A DNA stretch of 64,000 nucleotides from contig NZ_JAKWBE010000014.1 in the NCBI RefSeq assembly GCF_022513565.1, forward strand, positions 124,001-188,000, in the 5' to 3' direction. Position numbers and translations under genes: made by a program. The notes under the pieces are model-generated. The model was not told the origin of the DNA. It did not search any database and was given only the letters and a program-made list of their open reading frames with translations. The stretch is from Streptomyces gilvus (GTDB taxonomy: Bacteria; Actinomycetota; Actinomycetes; Streptomycetales; Streptomycetaceae). This document shows, in pieces, positions 25,840 to 34,006 of the stretch (position 1 is the first letter of the stretch; each line of letters begins with the position of its first letter).

Positions 25840-25878
25840 GGACCCCAGGGAGTGGCCGACCCTCCCCTTGCGGGGTCC
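25840..25878 (-). promoter_or_regulatory. Nested hairpin in the 5' region of tuf3
   Basis: GGACCCC/GGGGTCC (25840-25846 and 25872-25878) encloses GGGAG/CTCCC (25848-25852 and 25862-25866). The structure lies about 40-75 nt upstream of the ATG. If transcribed it would be a stable leader hairpin. It may be an attenuator, a terminator of upstream transcription, or incidental. The rest of the 298-bp gap upstream of tuf3 holds no gene. Confidence 0.4.
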
Positions 25879-26064
25879 GCCGGACGATCCGGAGAGGGTC
25901 AGCTTCGGGCGCCGTCGACTGCGGCCAGGAGGATCAGGACGGCAGCCTTCGGCGCATCCGCGACTGCGGATGCTGCGAGGAGGAAGGCGTGCCGGAACAT
26001 GGGATCGATCATCGCCGACGCCCTGTCCGGCGTCGAATGGTTTTCCGTGCGCCTGTCTGTGAAG

Positions 26065-26104
26065 GGCGTTCAGGTGAGGGGCGTCCAGGTGAGGGGCGTT
26101 CAGG
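26065..26104. repeat. 15-bp tandem repeat, 2.7 copies
   Basis: The unit GGCGTTCAGGTGAGG occurs at 26065-26079, with one change at 26080-26094, and partially at 26095-26104. The last partial copy overlaps the stop codon of the AlkD-like gene. The repeat sits in its 3' flank. Confidence 0.8.
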
Positions 26105-26822
26105 CCCCGATGTTCTTCAGCGCCTCCCGCACCGACAGCGGGGCGAACCGCCCACGCTCGCGTGCCAGGAAGGCCCGTACTGCCTCCGGGTCGGTCTTGG
26201 CGTACTCGCGCAGGCACCAGCCGATGGCCTTGCGGACGAAGAAGTCGGAGTGGCCGGACTGGCGCAGGCAGTAGGTGAAGAGGCGTTCGGTGTCGGTGCG
26301 TTCCTTGTAGCGGAGCTGGTGGAGCAGGGCGGTGCGGGCGATCCACAGGTCGTCGTCGACGATCCAGGTGTCCATGTCCGCCTTCAGCGCCGGGTCGGCC
26401 GCGACGAGGGCGCCCACGACGTGCGCGGCGAGCAGGTCGACGGTGTCCCACCAGGAGGTGGTGGCGATCAGGTGCCGGGCCACCGGGAGGAAGCCCGAGG
26501 AGCACACGCGCGCGTGGCGGCGCAGATAGTCGACCGCGAAGTAGTGGTACTCGCGTTCGGGCAACCGCCAGCAGCGCAGGGCGATCGCGGTGCAGTCCCG
26601 CTCGTCGGGGCGGGGCAGACCGGCGACGACGGTGCGGGACAGGGCGCGGCGCACGGGCGTGGCAAGCCCCAGGAAGGGGGCCACGTCCTTCATGTACGCG
26701 CGCATGGGCGCCGCCCGTTCCGGGTCGGCGGCGGGCGCGTAGGTGGCGGTGAGCCGCTCCAGCACGGTGTCGGCGAGTGTGCTGAACGGCACACCCGTGG
26801 CGACCGCATCTGTGACGCTCAT
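26100..26822 (-). CDS. DNA alkylation repair protein (AlkD-like HEAT repeats)
   Basis: The 240-residue protein is all-helical. The segments RAYMKDVAPFLGLATPVRR, YFAVDYLRRHARV, TTSWWDTVDLLAAHVVG, DDDLWIARTALLHQLRYK and FFVRKAIGWCLREYAKTDP match the HEAT-like repeats of AlkC/AlkD DNA glycosylases, including the conserved TTSWWDTVD and RKAIGW pieces. AlkD excises N3- and N7-alkylated purines. TATGGT at 26830-26835 is 7 nt before the chosen ATG, implying a leaderless message; an in-frame ATG four codons earlier is possible. Confidence 0.9.
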   Translation of the reverse strand: MSVTDAVATGVPFSTLADTVLERLTATYAPAADPERAAPMRAYMKDVAPFLGLATPVRRALSRTVVAGLPRPDERDCTAIALRCWRLPEREYHYFAVDYLRRHARVCSSGFLPVARHLIATTSWWDTVDLLAAHVVGALVAADPALKADMDTWIVDDDLWIARTALLHQLRYKERTDTERLFTYCLRQSGHSDFFVRKAIGWCLREYAKTDPEAVRAFLARERGRFAPLSVREALKNIGA

Positions 26823-26871
26823 AAGACGAACCATACGGCGATCACACACATCCGTCGGTTAGTGTCGCCGG

Positions 26872-27693
26872 ATGCTCGATGCCCACACCCGCTCTGGGGG
26901 CACCGCCACGGCCTCTCCCCGGGCCGCCGCCACGGAGTTCACCGTTCCCGCGCCCGTGGTCGCCGCCGGCGCGGAGCTCGCCGTTCCGGTCCCCGTAGCC
27001 GCCGTCGCCGCGCCCGTCCCGCCGCTCGTACGCCTCGGCAGAGTGCTGCTGTCGCCCTGGGCGCGGTTCTCGTTGCTGGTCGCGCTGCTGACCGCGGCCG
27101 GGGCGAGCGTGCTGCTGTTCGAGCCGCAGAAGCTGCTCGCGGACGGCTGGCCACCGCAGTTGGGAGGCATGACGGCGGCCCTCGTGTTCGCGGTGGCGTA
27201 CGGGGTGTGCACGGTGGCGTTCGTGCCGCGCCCGCTGCTCAACCTGGCCGCCGGGGCGCTGTTCGGCTCCGCGCTCGGGCTGGCCACGTCGATGGCGGGC
27301 ACCGTGCTGGGGGCCGGGATCGCCTTCGGGCTGGGCCGACTGCTCGGCCAGGACGCCCTGCGGCCGCTGCTGCGCGGGCGGTTGCTGAAGGCGGCGGACG
27401 GCCAGTTGAGCCGGCACGGGATGCGTTCGATGCTCGCGGCGCGGCTGTTCCCCGGTCTTCCCTTCTGGGGTGTCAACTACTGCGCGTCCGTCTCCCGGAT
27501 GCGCTGGACGCCCTTCCTGGTGGCGACCGCGCTGGGCTCGATCCCGAACACGGCCGCCTATGTCGTCGCCGGGGCCCGTGCCTCGGCCCCGACCTCGCCG
27601 CTCTTCCTGATCGCGCTGGCCGCCATCGCCCTGCCGACGGTGGCGGGAGCGGTGGTGGCCTGGCGCAAGCGCCACCATCTGCGCGGAGCCTGA
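26872..27693 (+). CDS. TVP38/TMEM64 (VTT-domain) membrane protein
   Basis: After an Ala/Pro/Val-rich tail of about 50 residues the 273-residue protein has several membrane helices and the VTT/SNARE-associated domain. FVPRPLLNLAAGALFGSALG contains the first reentrant loop and RLFPGLPFWGVNYCASVSRM the second. The family is related to DedA and to eukaryotic TMEM41B scramblases; bacterial roles are unclear. TAGTGT at 26860-26865 is 6 nt before the ATG, so this gene and the divergent AlkD-like gene both appear leaderless. Its last codons run into a 35-bp tandem repeat. Confidence 0.9.
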   Translation: MLDAHTRSGGTATASPRAAATEFTVPAPVVAAGAELAVPVPVAAVAAPVPPLVRLGRVLLSPWARFSLLVALLTAAGASVLLFEPQKLLADGWPPQLGGMTAALVFAVAYGVCTVAFVPRPLLNLAAGALFGSALGLATSMAGTVLGAGIAFGLGRLLGQDALRPLLRGRLLKAADGQLSRHGMRSMLAARLFPGLPFWGVNYCASVSRMRWTPFLVATALGSIPNTAAYVVAGARASAPTSPLFLIALAAIALPTVAGAVVAWRKRHHLRGA

Positions 27694-27887
27694 CTCCAAC
27701 CCACCGGCCCCGTCTGCGCGGAGCCTGACTCCAACCCACCGGCCCCGTCTGCGCGGAGCCTGACAGCGACACGCCGGCACCACCTGCGCGGAGCCTGCCC
27801 CCAACAGGCGAGCCCCATCTGCGCAGGGTCTGACCCCAACAGCCCGGCACCACCTGCGCGGACCGTGCCCCCTACAGGCCTTCCAGA
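27678..27887. repeat. 35-bp tandem repeat array, about six units
   Basis: Units start at 27678, 27713, 27748, 27783, 27818 and 27853, an exact 35-bp period. The first two copies are identical (TCTGCGCGGAGCCTGACTCC at the start of each) and later copies diverge. Each keeps CTGCGC-GG at the start and a C-rich end. The array spans the whole gap between convergent genes, begins inside the last codons of the VTT gene and ends inside the thiolase 3' end. No spacer sequences are present. Confidence 0.92.
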
Positions 27888-29041
27888 ACCATCGCGTTGG
27901 CCAGTCCGCCCGCCTCGCACATGGTCTGCAGGGCATATCGGGCGCCACGCGCGCGCATGGCGTGCACGAGGGTGGTCGTCAGACGGGTGCCGCTCGCGCC
28001 CAGCGGGTGGCCGAGGGCGATGGCGCCGCCGTGCACGTTGACCTTGGCGAGATCGGCCCCGGTCTCCTGCTGCCAGGCCAGGACGACGCTGGAGAACGCC
28101 TCGTTGACCTCGAACAGGTCGATGTCGTCGAGAGTGAGGTCCGCCCTGCGCAGCACCTTCTCGGTCGCCGGGATCACGCCGGTGAGCATCAGCAGCGGGT
28201 CGGAGCCGGTGACGGCGAAGCTGTGCAGTCGGGCGAGCGGGCGCAGGCCGAGGCGGGCCGCGGTCTCGCTGGAGGTGATGAGGACGGCGGAGGCGCCGTC
28301 GTTGACGGGGCTGGCGTTGCCCGCGGTGACGTTCCACTCGATCTGCGGGAAGCGCTCGGCGAAACCGGGGTCGTAGTAGGCCGACCTCAGGCCGGCGAGG
28401 ATCTCGGGCGTGCTGCCGGGGCGCACGCACTCGTCGCGCGTGACGCCCTCCAAGGTGGCGACCTCGGCGTCGAAGAGGCCGTCGTTCCAAGCGTCGGCGG
28501 CCTTGTGGTGGGAGGCGACGGCGAAGGCGTCCATCTGCTCCCGGGTGATCGACCACTTGGCGGCGATCAGCTCGGCGCTGATGCCCTGCGGGACGAGGCC
28601 CTCCGGGTAGCGCTCGGCGACACCGGGACCGAAGGGGTCCTTGCCCGCGGGCACGTTCGACCACATCGGCACGCGGCTCATGGACTCCACCCCGCAGGCC
28701 ACGACGAGGTCGTAGGCGCCGGAGATGACGCCCTGGGCCGCGAAGTGCACGGCCTGCTGGGAGGAGCCGCACTGGCGGTCCACGGTGGTCGCCGGGACCG
28801 TGTCCGGGAAGCCCGCCGACAGCACGGCGTACCGGGTGGTGTTCATGGCCTGTTCGCCGACCTGGTCGACGGTGCCGCCGATGACGTCGTCGATCAGCTC
28901 CGGGTCGACGCCGGCGCGGTCGACGAGCGTGCGCAGGGTGTGGGCGAGGAGTTCGACGGGGTGCACGTGCGCGAGGGCGCCGCCCGGCTTGCCCTTGCCC
29001 ATCGGGGTGCGTACGGCTTCGACGATGACTGTGTCACGCAT
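27872..29041 (-). CDS. Acetyl-CoA C-acyltransferase (thiolase)
   Basis: The 389-residue protein is a full-length thiolase. The nucleophilic Cys is in VDRQCGSSQQAVHFA (about residue 91), the catalytic His in NVHGGAIALGHPLGASGTR, and a second Cys in TMCEAGGLANA near the C-terminus. Thiolases cleave 3-ketoacyl-CoA in beta-oxidation or condense acyl-CoAs. The C-terminal CEAGGLANA departs from the common CxGGGQG pattern but occurs in the FadA-type actinobacterial group. GGAGG precedes the ATG. It is divergent from an HxlR regulator across a strong inverted repeat. Confidence 0.94.
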   Translation of the reverse strand: MRDTVIVEAVRTPMGKGKPGGALAHVHPVELLAHTLRTLVDRAGVDPELIDDVIGGTVDQVGEQAMNTTRYAVLSAGFPDTVPATTVDRQCGSSQQAVHFAAQGVISGAYDLVVACGVESMSRVPMWSNVPAGKDPFGPGVAERYPEGLVPQGISAELIAAKWSITREQMDAFAVASHHKAADAWNDGLFDAEVATLEGVTRDECVRPGSTPEILAGLRSAYYDPGFAERFPQIEWNVTAGNASPVNDGASAVLITSSETAARLGLRPLARLHSFAVTGSDPLLMLTGVIPATEKVLRRADLTLDDIDLFEVNEAFSSVVLAWQQETGADLAKVNVHGGAIALGHPLGASGTRLTTTLVHAMRARGARYALQTMCEAGGLANAMVLEGL

Positions 29042-29090
29042 GATGCGGCCTCCACGGCGGGGTCGGCAGGTGGACTACCAGCGAGTAGGA

Positions 29091-29126
29091 AATCCAAACT
29101 CACCATAGCTCCGTGAGTTGGAAAAT
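29091..29126. promoter_or_regulatory. Inverted repeat operator between thiolase and HxlR genes
   Basis: AATCCAAACTCAC (29091-29103) is the near-perfect inverse of GTGAGTTGGAAAAT (29113-29126), with a 9-nt centre. It covers the divergent promoter region just upstream of the HxlR -10 box (TAGACT, 29139-29144). It is the natural binding site for the HxlR protein. Confidence 0.7.
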
Positions 29127-29151
29127 CAAACCCTCCCCTAGACTGGGTTCC

Positions 29152-29622
29152 ATGGCCGCACCCAAAGACCCGCGCCCCTGCTCGATCGCCGACGCGCTCG
29201 CGATCGTCGGCGAGAAGTACTCCCTGCTCGTCCTGCGGGAGGTGTGCCTGGGCAACGGCCGTTTCGACCAACTGGTACGCAACATCGGCGCCCCGCGCGA
29301 CGTCCTCGCCACCCGCCTGCGCCGCCTGGTCGACGCCGGGGTCCTGACCAAGCGCGCCTACAGCGAGCGCCCGCAGCGCTTCGAGTACCGGCCGACACAG
29401 GCGGGCCTGGAGCTGGAGCCGGTTCTGATGACCCTGAAGGAGTGGGGCGACCGCCACCTCCGCGACGGCACCGACCTCCCGATGGTGGTCGAGCACACCT
29501 GCGGCAACGAGCTGATCCCGGTCGTCACCTGCCGGTCCTGCGGCGCCCCGGTCCACCACGAGGACCTGACGGCCCACCCCCAGGCCGAGGGCTGGACGGT
29601 CTCGGGCCCCACGGCGGCCTAG
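29152..29622 (+). CDS. HxlR family winged-helix regulator
   Basis: This 156-residue protein has the HxlR core CSIADALAIVGEKYSLLVLR followed by GNGRFDQLVRNIGAPRDVLA and LVDAGVLTKRAYSERPQRFE. The N-terminal Cys is the residue that senses electrophiles or oxidants in several members. A C-terminal extension with CRSCGAPVHHEDL adds further Cys/His and may bind metal. It probably represses the divergent thiolase and itself. The ATG is 7 nt after TAGACT with no Shine-Dalgarno, consistent with leaderless transcription. Confidence 0.93.
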   Translation: MAAPKDPRPCSIADALAIVGEKYSLLVLREVCLGNGRFDQLVRNIGAPRDVLATRLRRLVDAGVLTKRAYSERPQRFEYRPTQAGLELEPVLMTLKEWGDRHLRDGTDLPMVVEHTCGNELIPVVTCRSCGAPVHHEDLTAHPQAEGWTVSGPTAA

Positions 29623-29655
29623 GACCGGGACCCTGAGACCGGAGCCGCGCGGGGA

Positions 29656-29931
29656 TCAGGACGGGAGGAGGGCCTCGTTCCACTCCCGGATGTGCCAGGA
29701 CCTGACCACGCCGTGCAGGACGAAGGGATCGCCGGCCACGAAGTCCTCGGCCGCCGCGCGCGTCGTGAAGACGGCCATCGAACCCTCTTCCTGGGGATTC
29801 CCGAACGGCCCGATCATCAGCAGCTCACCGCGCTCGACGAACTCCTGGTAGCGGGCCGCGTGCGCGGCGAAGTGAGCGGGAGCCTTCGCGGCCAGGTCGT
29901 CGGCCGACTCGTAGAACACGACGTACTTCAT
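29656..29931 (-). CDS. YciI family protein
   Basis: The 91-residue protein is a complete YciI domain, a dimeric ferredoxin-like fold. The conserved His of the putative active site is in AAHAARYQEFVERGELLMIG and the acidic residues are in EDFVAGDPFVLHGVV. The biochemical role of stand-alone YciI proteins is unsettled. GGGAGG precedes the ATG by six bases. It stands between the HxlR gene and the cupin gene and appears to have its own promoter. Confidence 0.9.
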   Translation of the reverse strand: MKYVVFYESADDLAAKAPAHFAAHAARYQEFVERGELLMIGPFGNPQEEGSMAVFTTRAAAEDFVAGDPFVLHGVVRSWHIREWNEALLPS

Positions 29932-29997
29932 CGGGCCTCCCGACGCTGGCCCCAGAGGACGCCTCCAGGCTACCCGCCGGGTGATCGGGGCGCCCGG

Positions 29998-30717
29998 TCA
30001 CGGCCCGGGGTAGACGTTCAGTCGACCGCACATCCCGAACCTGCCGTACTCCGAAGGGAGTTCGGCCCGGACGGCGGCCTCGCCGAGGTGGGTGACGTCG
30101 CCCTGCTCCAGGCGGGCCAGTTGCTCGCCCGTGGCGGCCGCTGCCGCCTGAGCGCCGGCCTGCCAGCGTTCTCGCCACTCGGACAGCCGCGGGCGGACCA
30201 GCGCCGCGGCGGCGCGGTGGAAGGCGGCCAGGGGCTCCGGCCCGCTCGCCTCGCGCAGCCTGCGGTAGCCCTCCAGGGCCAGGTCGCGGCGGGCCCGGGC
30301 GATCCGCTCGCGTTCCTCCTCCGGCGCGTCCGCCGGGATGCGCGTCACCTCGGCGTACGTCTCCGGGTCGGTCAGGTACTTCGGGGGCAGGGTGAGGACC
30401 GCGTCCCCCGCCTCCGGCAGGCCGCTGTTCTGCATCAGGACCGTGATGCGCAGCTCGTCCTCGTTGACCAGGCGGTGGATGGTGCCCGGCGTGAACCAGG
30501 CGACCGTCCCGGGCACGAGGGGTGTGACCTCGTACCCGGACGTCGTGAGCGTCTGCACCGCGCCCCGGCCGCCGGTGACGACGTACGCCTCCGAACAGGC
30601 AAGGTGCATATGGGGAGTTCCGCCGCAGACCCCGTCGTCGGCGGGCCAGTCGTAGACGGACAGGTGCGAGACCGCGACCCCGCCGGGCAGTCCGGTGAAT
30701 GCGCCGGCGTTCACCAC
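29998..30717 (-). CDS. Cupin domain-containing protein
   Basis: The N-terminal half of this 239-residue protein is a cupin: PHMHLACSEAYVVTGGRG carries the HxHx(n)E metal ligands and TPGTIHRLVNEDELRI the last His. The C-terminal half is helical and Arg/Ala-rich with no family I recognise. It is the last gene of the oxidoreductase/PmoA/cupin operon, and its GTG start lies inside the preceding stop region, implying coupling. Sugar-binding or isomerase activity is a guess from context; an adjacent in-frame GTG is an alternative start. Confidence 0.85.
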   Translation of the reverse strand: MVNAGAFTGLPGGVAVSHLSVYDWPADDGVCGGTPHMHLACSEAYVVTGGRGAVQTLTTSGYEVTPLVPGTVAWFTPGTIHRLVNEDELRITVLMQNSGLPEAGDAVLTLPPKYLTDPETYAEVTRIPADAPEEERERIARARRDLALEGYRRLREASGPEPLAAFHRAAAALVRPRLSEWRERWQAGAQAAAAATGEQLARLEQGDVTHLGEAAVRAELPSEYGRFGMCGRLNVYPGP

Positions 30718-31637
30718 GGGTGCGCCTCCAGGTACTTGGCGATCTCCTCCCGCTCCCAGGCCCCGTCCGCCACGACGACGCGGTAGCGGCGGGCGAGGGT
30801 GTCGCCGGGGGCGAGTTCCAGTTCGTCGTAGAAGGCCCAGGAGGGGGCCACGGCGGCGAACGGGTCGTTGCGGACGAACCAGTGGGCGGGGTGGGCGCCC
30901 CCGCTGCCGAGGTGGTCGTTCTCGGGGGCGTGCGCGAAGACGAGGGTCGCGTGGCCGTCGGTGCCGTCGTGCTCGCCGGAGTACGCGAGCCAGGGCGCCT
31001 GCCGGCCCATCAGACCGGGTCCCTCGCTGTCCGGGCCGATGATCCGCCCGTCCCGGAAGGCACGCGGGCCGCGCCAGAACAGGCCGGTGTAGCCCGCGAG
31101 TTCGCGTCCCGCGGTGGTCGGGCTGCCGAACCGCAGCGGCTCGTCACGGCGGTTGGTGATGGCGCTGGACCAGGTCAGCGCCCAGGAACCGGACTCCCGG
31201 TCGACGTCGTGGATCTCGACGCGGCGCTGCTCGTCGGCCCACAGCTCGCCGTCGTGCGGGTGCCAGGTGAGCCGTTCGGCGATGACCACCCGGTCGTCGT
31301 GGACGGCCACCTCGTCGAAGGCCACGTGCGCCATCGAGCCGACACGCTCGGGGAGTTCGAGATAGCCCTGGCCGTGGACGTAGGAGTTGCCGCCCCACAG
31401 ATTGGCGCCCGAGAGGTGCGAGGCGGTCAGCTGCAGGCCCTTGTGCCAGCGGTGGTCGTTGGGCCGGTAGTCGGTGACGACGTCACCGGCGAGGGTGCGG
31501 ATCGGGTGGAGGTACGGCTTCGGGGCCTCCCACGCGGCCTCCGGGGCGTAGACGTAGCTCAACAGCTCGACACCGGTGGCCGGTTCGCTGACCGTGATGC
31601 GGTCGCCGTGGGCGTGGACCAGGCGCAGGGCGCTCAT
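30711..31637 (-). CDS. PmoA (DUF6807) family protein
   Basis: The 308-residue protein matches the PmoA-type family (DUF6807). HPIRTLAGDVVTDYRPNDHR, then WHKGLQLTASHLSGANLWGG near residue 65, is its hallmark, and RVVVADGAWEREEIAKYL closes the domain. Despite the name it is unrelated in function to particulate methane monooxygenase; these proteins are found beside sugar oxidoreductases and LacI regulators. It overlaps the preceding oxidoreductase by ATGA and follows AGGAGG. A role in carbohydrate catabolism is inference from context. Confidence 0.88.
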   Translation of the reverse strand: MSALRLVHAHGDRITVSEPATGVELLSYVYAPEAAWEAPKPYLHPIRTLAGDVVTDYRPNDHRWHKGLQLTASHLSGANLWGGNSYVHGQGYLELPERVGSMAHVAFDEVAVHDDRVVIAERLTWHPHDGELWADEQRRVEIHDVDRESGSWALTWSSAITNRRDEPLRFGSPTTAGRELAGYTGLFWRGPRAFRDGRIIGPDSEGPGLMGRQAPWLAYSGEHDGTDGHATLVFAHAPENDHLGSGGAHPAHWFVRNDPFAAVAPSWAFYDELELAPGDTLARRYRVVVADGAWEREEIAKYLEAHPW

Positions 31638-32803
31638 GCGGACACCTCCTGGGAGACGGCGGCGACGGGAGCCCAGCCGGGCACGCCCCCGTGCATCGCC
31701 GCGTGGAACGGGTCACCGGGGCCGATCTCGCCGGCCCTCACGGTCGTGTCGGTGAACGCCGACTTGTAGAGCGCGGCGATCAGCTCCAGGCTCGTCCGCC
31801 CGTCGGCGCCACTGCTGCGCGGCCGCTCGCCGGCCCGCATGCTCGCGACGAGTTCGCGCAGCTGCTCCAGGTGCGAGCTGGGCACGTCCGCGCCGAAGTC
31901 CTGCCAGGCGGCGGCCTCCTCGCCCGGCACGTCAGGGGCCGGGGTGATGCGCCAGTTCGCGTTGGAGTGGCCGTACAGATGGGTCAGCTCGACGGTGGCG
32001 CGCTCGCAGTCGACGCGGATACGGCTGACCTCGTCGGGGCTCAGCACGCTGTTGACGACGGTCGCCATGGCGCCGTTCTCGAAGCGGACCAGGGCGGTGG
32101 AGACGTCCTCGGTCTCCACGTCGTGCACCAGGCGCCCGGCCATGGCGCGCACCTCGCTCCACGGCCCGAGGAGGTCCAGCAGGAGGTCCATCTGGTGGAT
32201 GCCGTGGCCCATCGCCGGACCGCCGCCCTCGGTGTCCCAGCGGCCGCGCCAGGGCACGGCGTAGTAGGCGGCGTTCCGGTACCAGGTCGTCTGACAGTGC
32301 GCGACCAGCGGCCGGCCGACCGCCCCCTCGGCGAGCAGCCGCCGTACGTGCCTGGTGCCGGAGCCGAAGCGGTGCTGGAAGACGATCGAGGCGTACGGGC
32401 CGCCGTCCCTGCCCTCTGCGGCCTCCACGGCGTCGTAGTCGGCGAGCGTGGGCACCGGCGGCTTCTCGCACCACACCCACGCCCCGGCGCGCAGCGCCGC
32501 GATGCTCTGGTCGCGGTGCAGGGTCGGCGGGGTGCAGATGCTCACCAGGTCGGGGCGCTGCTCGCGCAGCATCCGTTCCAGGTCGGTGTAGGCGTGCGGG
32601 ATCCCGTTGGCCCGGCTGAACTCCTCGACGGCTGTGGCATCGATGTCAACGGCCGCCACCACCTCCGTCTCGCCCTCCTCGGCGAGCCTGGCGAGGGCGG
32701 GCAGGTGGGAGCCCCGTCCGATGGCGCCGATGCCGACGAGGGCGGCCCGGATGCGGCGGCCGGCGAAGGGCGCCGAGCGGGGATGGGTGTCGGGCGTGGG
32801 CAT
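31634..32803 (-). CDS. Gfo/Idh/MocA family oxidoreductase
   Basis: This 389-residue NAD(P)-dependent oxidoreductase has the Rossmann start RAALVGIGAIGRGSHLPALA, the conserved EKP loop (WVWCEKPPVPTLADYDAVEA) and GGGPAMGHGIHQMDLLLDLL with the catalytic-region His. The family oxidises or epimerises sugars, inositols and related polyols. It is the first gene of a three-gene operon. The ATG is chosen because the Rossmann strand begins about 20 residues later. A -35/-10 promoter with a LacI-type operator lies 50-105 bp upstream. Confidence 0.9.
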   Translation of the reverse strand: MPTPDTHPRSAPFAGRRIRAALVGIGAIGRGSHLPALARLAEEGETEVVAAVDIDATAVEEFSRANGIPHAYTDLERMLREQRPDLVSICTPPTLHRDQSIAALRAGAWVWCEKPPVPTLADYDAVEAAEGRDGGPYASIVFQHRFGSGTRHVRRLLAEGAVGRPLVAHCQTTWYRNAAYYAVPWRGRWDTEGGGPAMGHGIHQMDLLLDLLGPWSEVRAMAGRLVHDVETEDVSTALVRFENGAMATVVNSVLSPDEVSRIRVDCERATVELTHLYGHSNANWRITPAPDVPGEEAAAWQDFGADVPSSHLEQLRELVASMRAGERPRSSGADGRTSLELIAALYKSAFTDTTVRAGEIGPGDPFHAAMHGGVPGWAPVAAVSQEVSA

Positions 32804-32855
32804 GGACGCGATCAGCACTCCTCCGGGAACGGCGGCCTTACCGGGAGATGTCGCA

Positions 32856-32908
32856 GCAAGCGCTTTCTCCCCTCCGGAAACGTAAGCTCCGCCCCCGCAC
32901 CGGGTCAA
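32856..32908 (-). promoter_or_regulatory. Promoter with LacI-type operator for oxidoreductase operon
   Basis: On the minus strand TTGACC (32903-32908) and TTACGT (32880-32885) are separated by 17 bp, a good housekeeping promoter. Just downstream, GAAAGCGCTTGC (32856-32867) contains the AAGCGCTT palindrome typical of LacI/GalR-family operators. Repressor bound there would block early elongation. No lacI gene lies within the window beside it. Confidence 0.72.
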
Positions 32909-33054
32909 CCACCCGCAGCCGAGGGCGTGCGGCACCCGTCGCACAGCGCGGCGGGCCGCCCCGATAGGCTTCCCCGCACACCCGTGATCAGCACGCCCTG
33001 CGGCGTGACGTTCCGTCGCGCCTGCCACGACGAGCACTTGGACGCCGTACCTTC

Positions 33055-33930
33055 ATGTCTTGGTTTGAATCCCTCATCCTCGGGCTCGTCCAGGGGCTGA
33101 CCGAGTTCCTTCCCGTCTCCTCCAGCGCGCATCTGCGACTGACCGCGGCCTTCTCCGGCTGGAAGGACCCCGGCGCGGCCTTCACGGCGATCACCCAGAT
33201 CGGCACCGAGACGGCCGTGCTGATCTACTTCCGCCGGGACATCGGCCGGATCGTCTCCGCGTGGGCGCGCTCACTGGTCAGCAAGAAGTGGCGGGGCGAC
33301 CACGACGCGCAGACGGGCTGGCTGGTGATCGTCGGCTCGATCCCGATCGGCGTGCTCGGCCTGCTGTTCAAGGACCAGATCGAGGGGCCGTTCCGGGACC
33401 TGCGGATCACCGCGACCATGCTGATCGCCATCGGCGTGGTCATCGGCGTCGCCGACCGGCTGGCGGCACGCGACGAGACCGGGGGCAAACACCGGGCGCC
33501 CAAGCAGCGCAAGACGCTGGAGAACCTGGGCGTGAAGGACGGGCTGATCTACGGCATCTGCCAGTCCATGGCCCTCGTCCCCGGCGTCTCCCGCTCCGGA
33601 GCGACGATCAGCGGCGGACTGTTCATGGGGTACAGGCGCGAGGCCGCGGCACGCTACTCCTTCCTCCTCGCGATCCCCGCGGTACTGGCCTCCGGGCTGT
33701 TCGAGGTCAAGGACGCGATGGGGAGCGACCATGTGTCGTGGGGGCCGACGCTGTTCGCGACGGTGATCGCGTTCGCCTCGGGGTACGCGGTGATCGCCTG
33801 GTTCATGAAGTTCATCTCGACCAAGAGCTTCATGCCGTTCGTCTGGTACCGGATCGCACTCGGCATGGTCATCATCGCCCTGGTCGCCATGGGCGTGCTC
33901 AGCCCGCACGCCGCGGAGTCGACTGACTGA
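33055..33930 (+). CDS. uppP: Undecaprenyl-diphosphatase UppP (BacA)
   Basis: UppP (291 residues) dephosphorylates undecaprenyl pyrophosphate to recycle the lipid carrier for peptidoglycan synthesis, and overexpression gives bacitracin resistance. Both signature motifs are present: LGLVQGLTEFLPVSSSAHL at the N-terminus (catalytic Glu and Ser) and LVPGVSRSGATISGG in the second half. About eight membrane helices are visible. The ATG is followed directly by WFESLILGLVQG, as in the family; no strong Shine-Dalgarno precedes it. Confidence 0.96.
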   Translation: MSWFESLILGLVQGLTEFLPVSSSAHLRLTAAFSGWKDPGAAFTAITQIGTETAVLIYFRRDIGRIVSAWARSLVSKKWRGDHDAQTGWLVIVGSIPIGVLGLLFKDQIEGPFRDLRITATMLIAIGVVIGVADRLAARDETGGKHRAPKQRKTLENLGVKDGLIYGICQSMALVPGVSRSGATISGGLFMGYRREAAARYSFLLAIPAVLASGLFEVKDAMGSDHVSWGPTLFATVIAFASGYAVIAWFMKFISTKSFMPFVWYRIALGMVIIALVAMGVLSPHAAESTD

Positions 33931-34006
33931 CCGCCCGGTCAGTAAAGCACGACGTGATCATGGAACCGTGACCGAGAACATATGGGATGTGTAGCCGTCC
34001 GGTAGC

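Noticed and set aside
27678..27887. Possible CRISPR array
   Set aside because: The 35-bp units are contiguous, with no unique spacers between them, and no cas genes are near. It is a simple tandem repeat.
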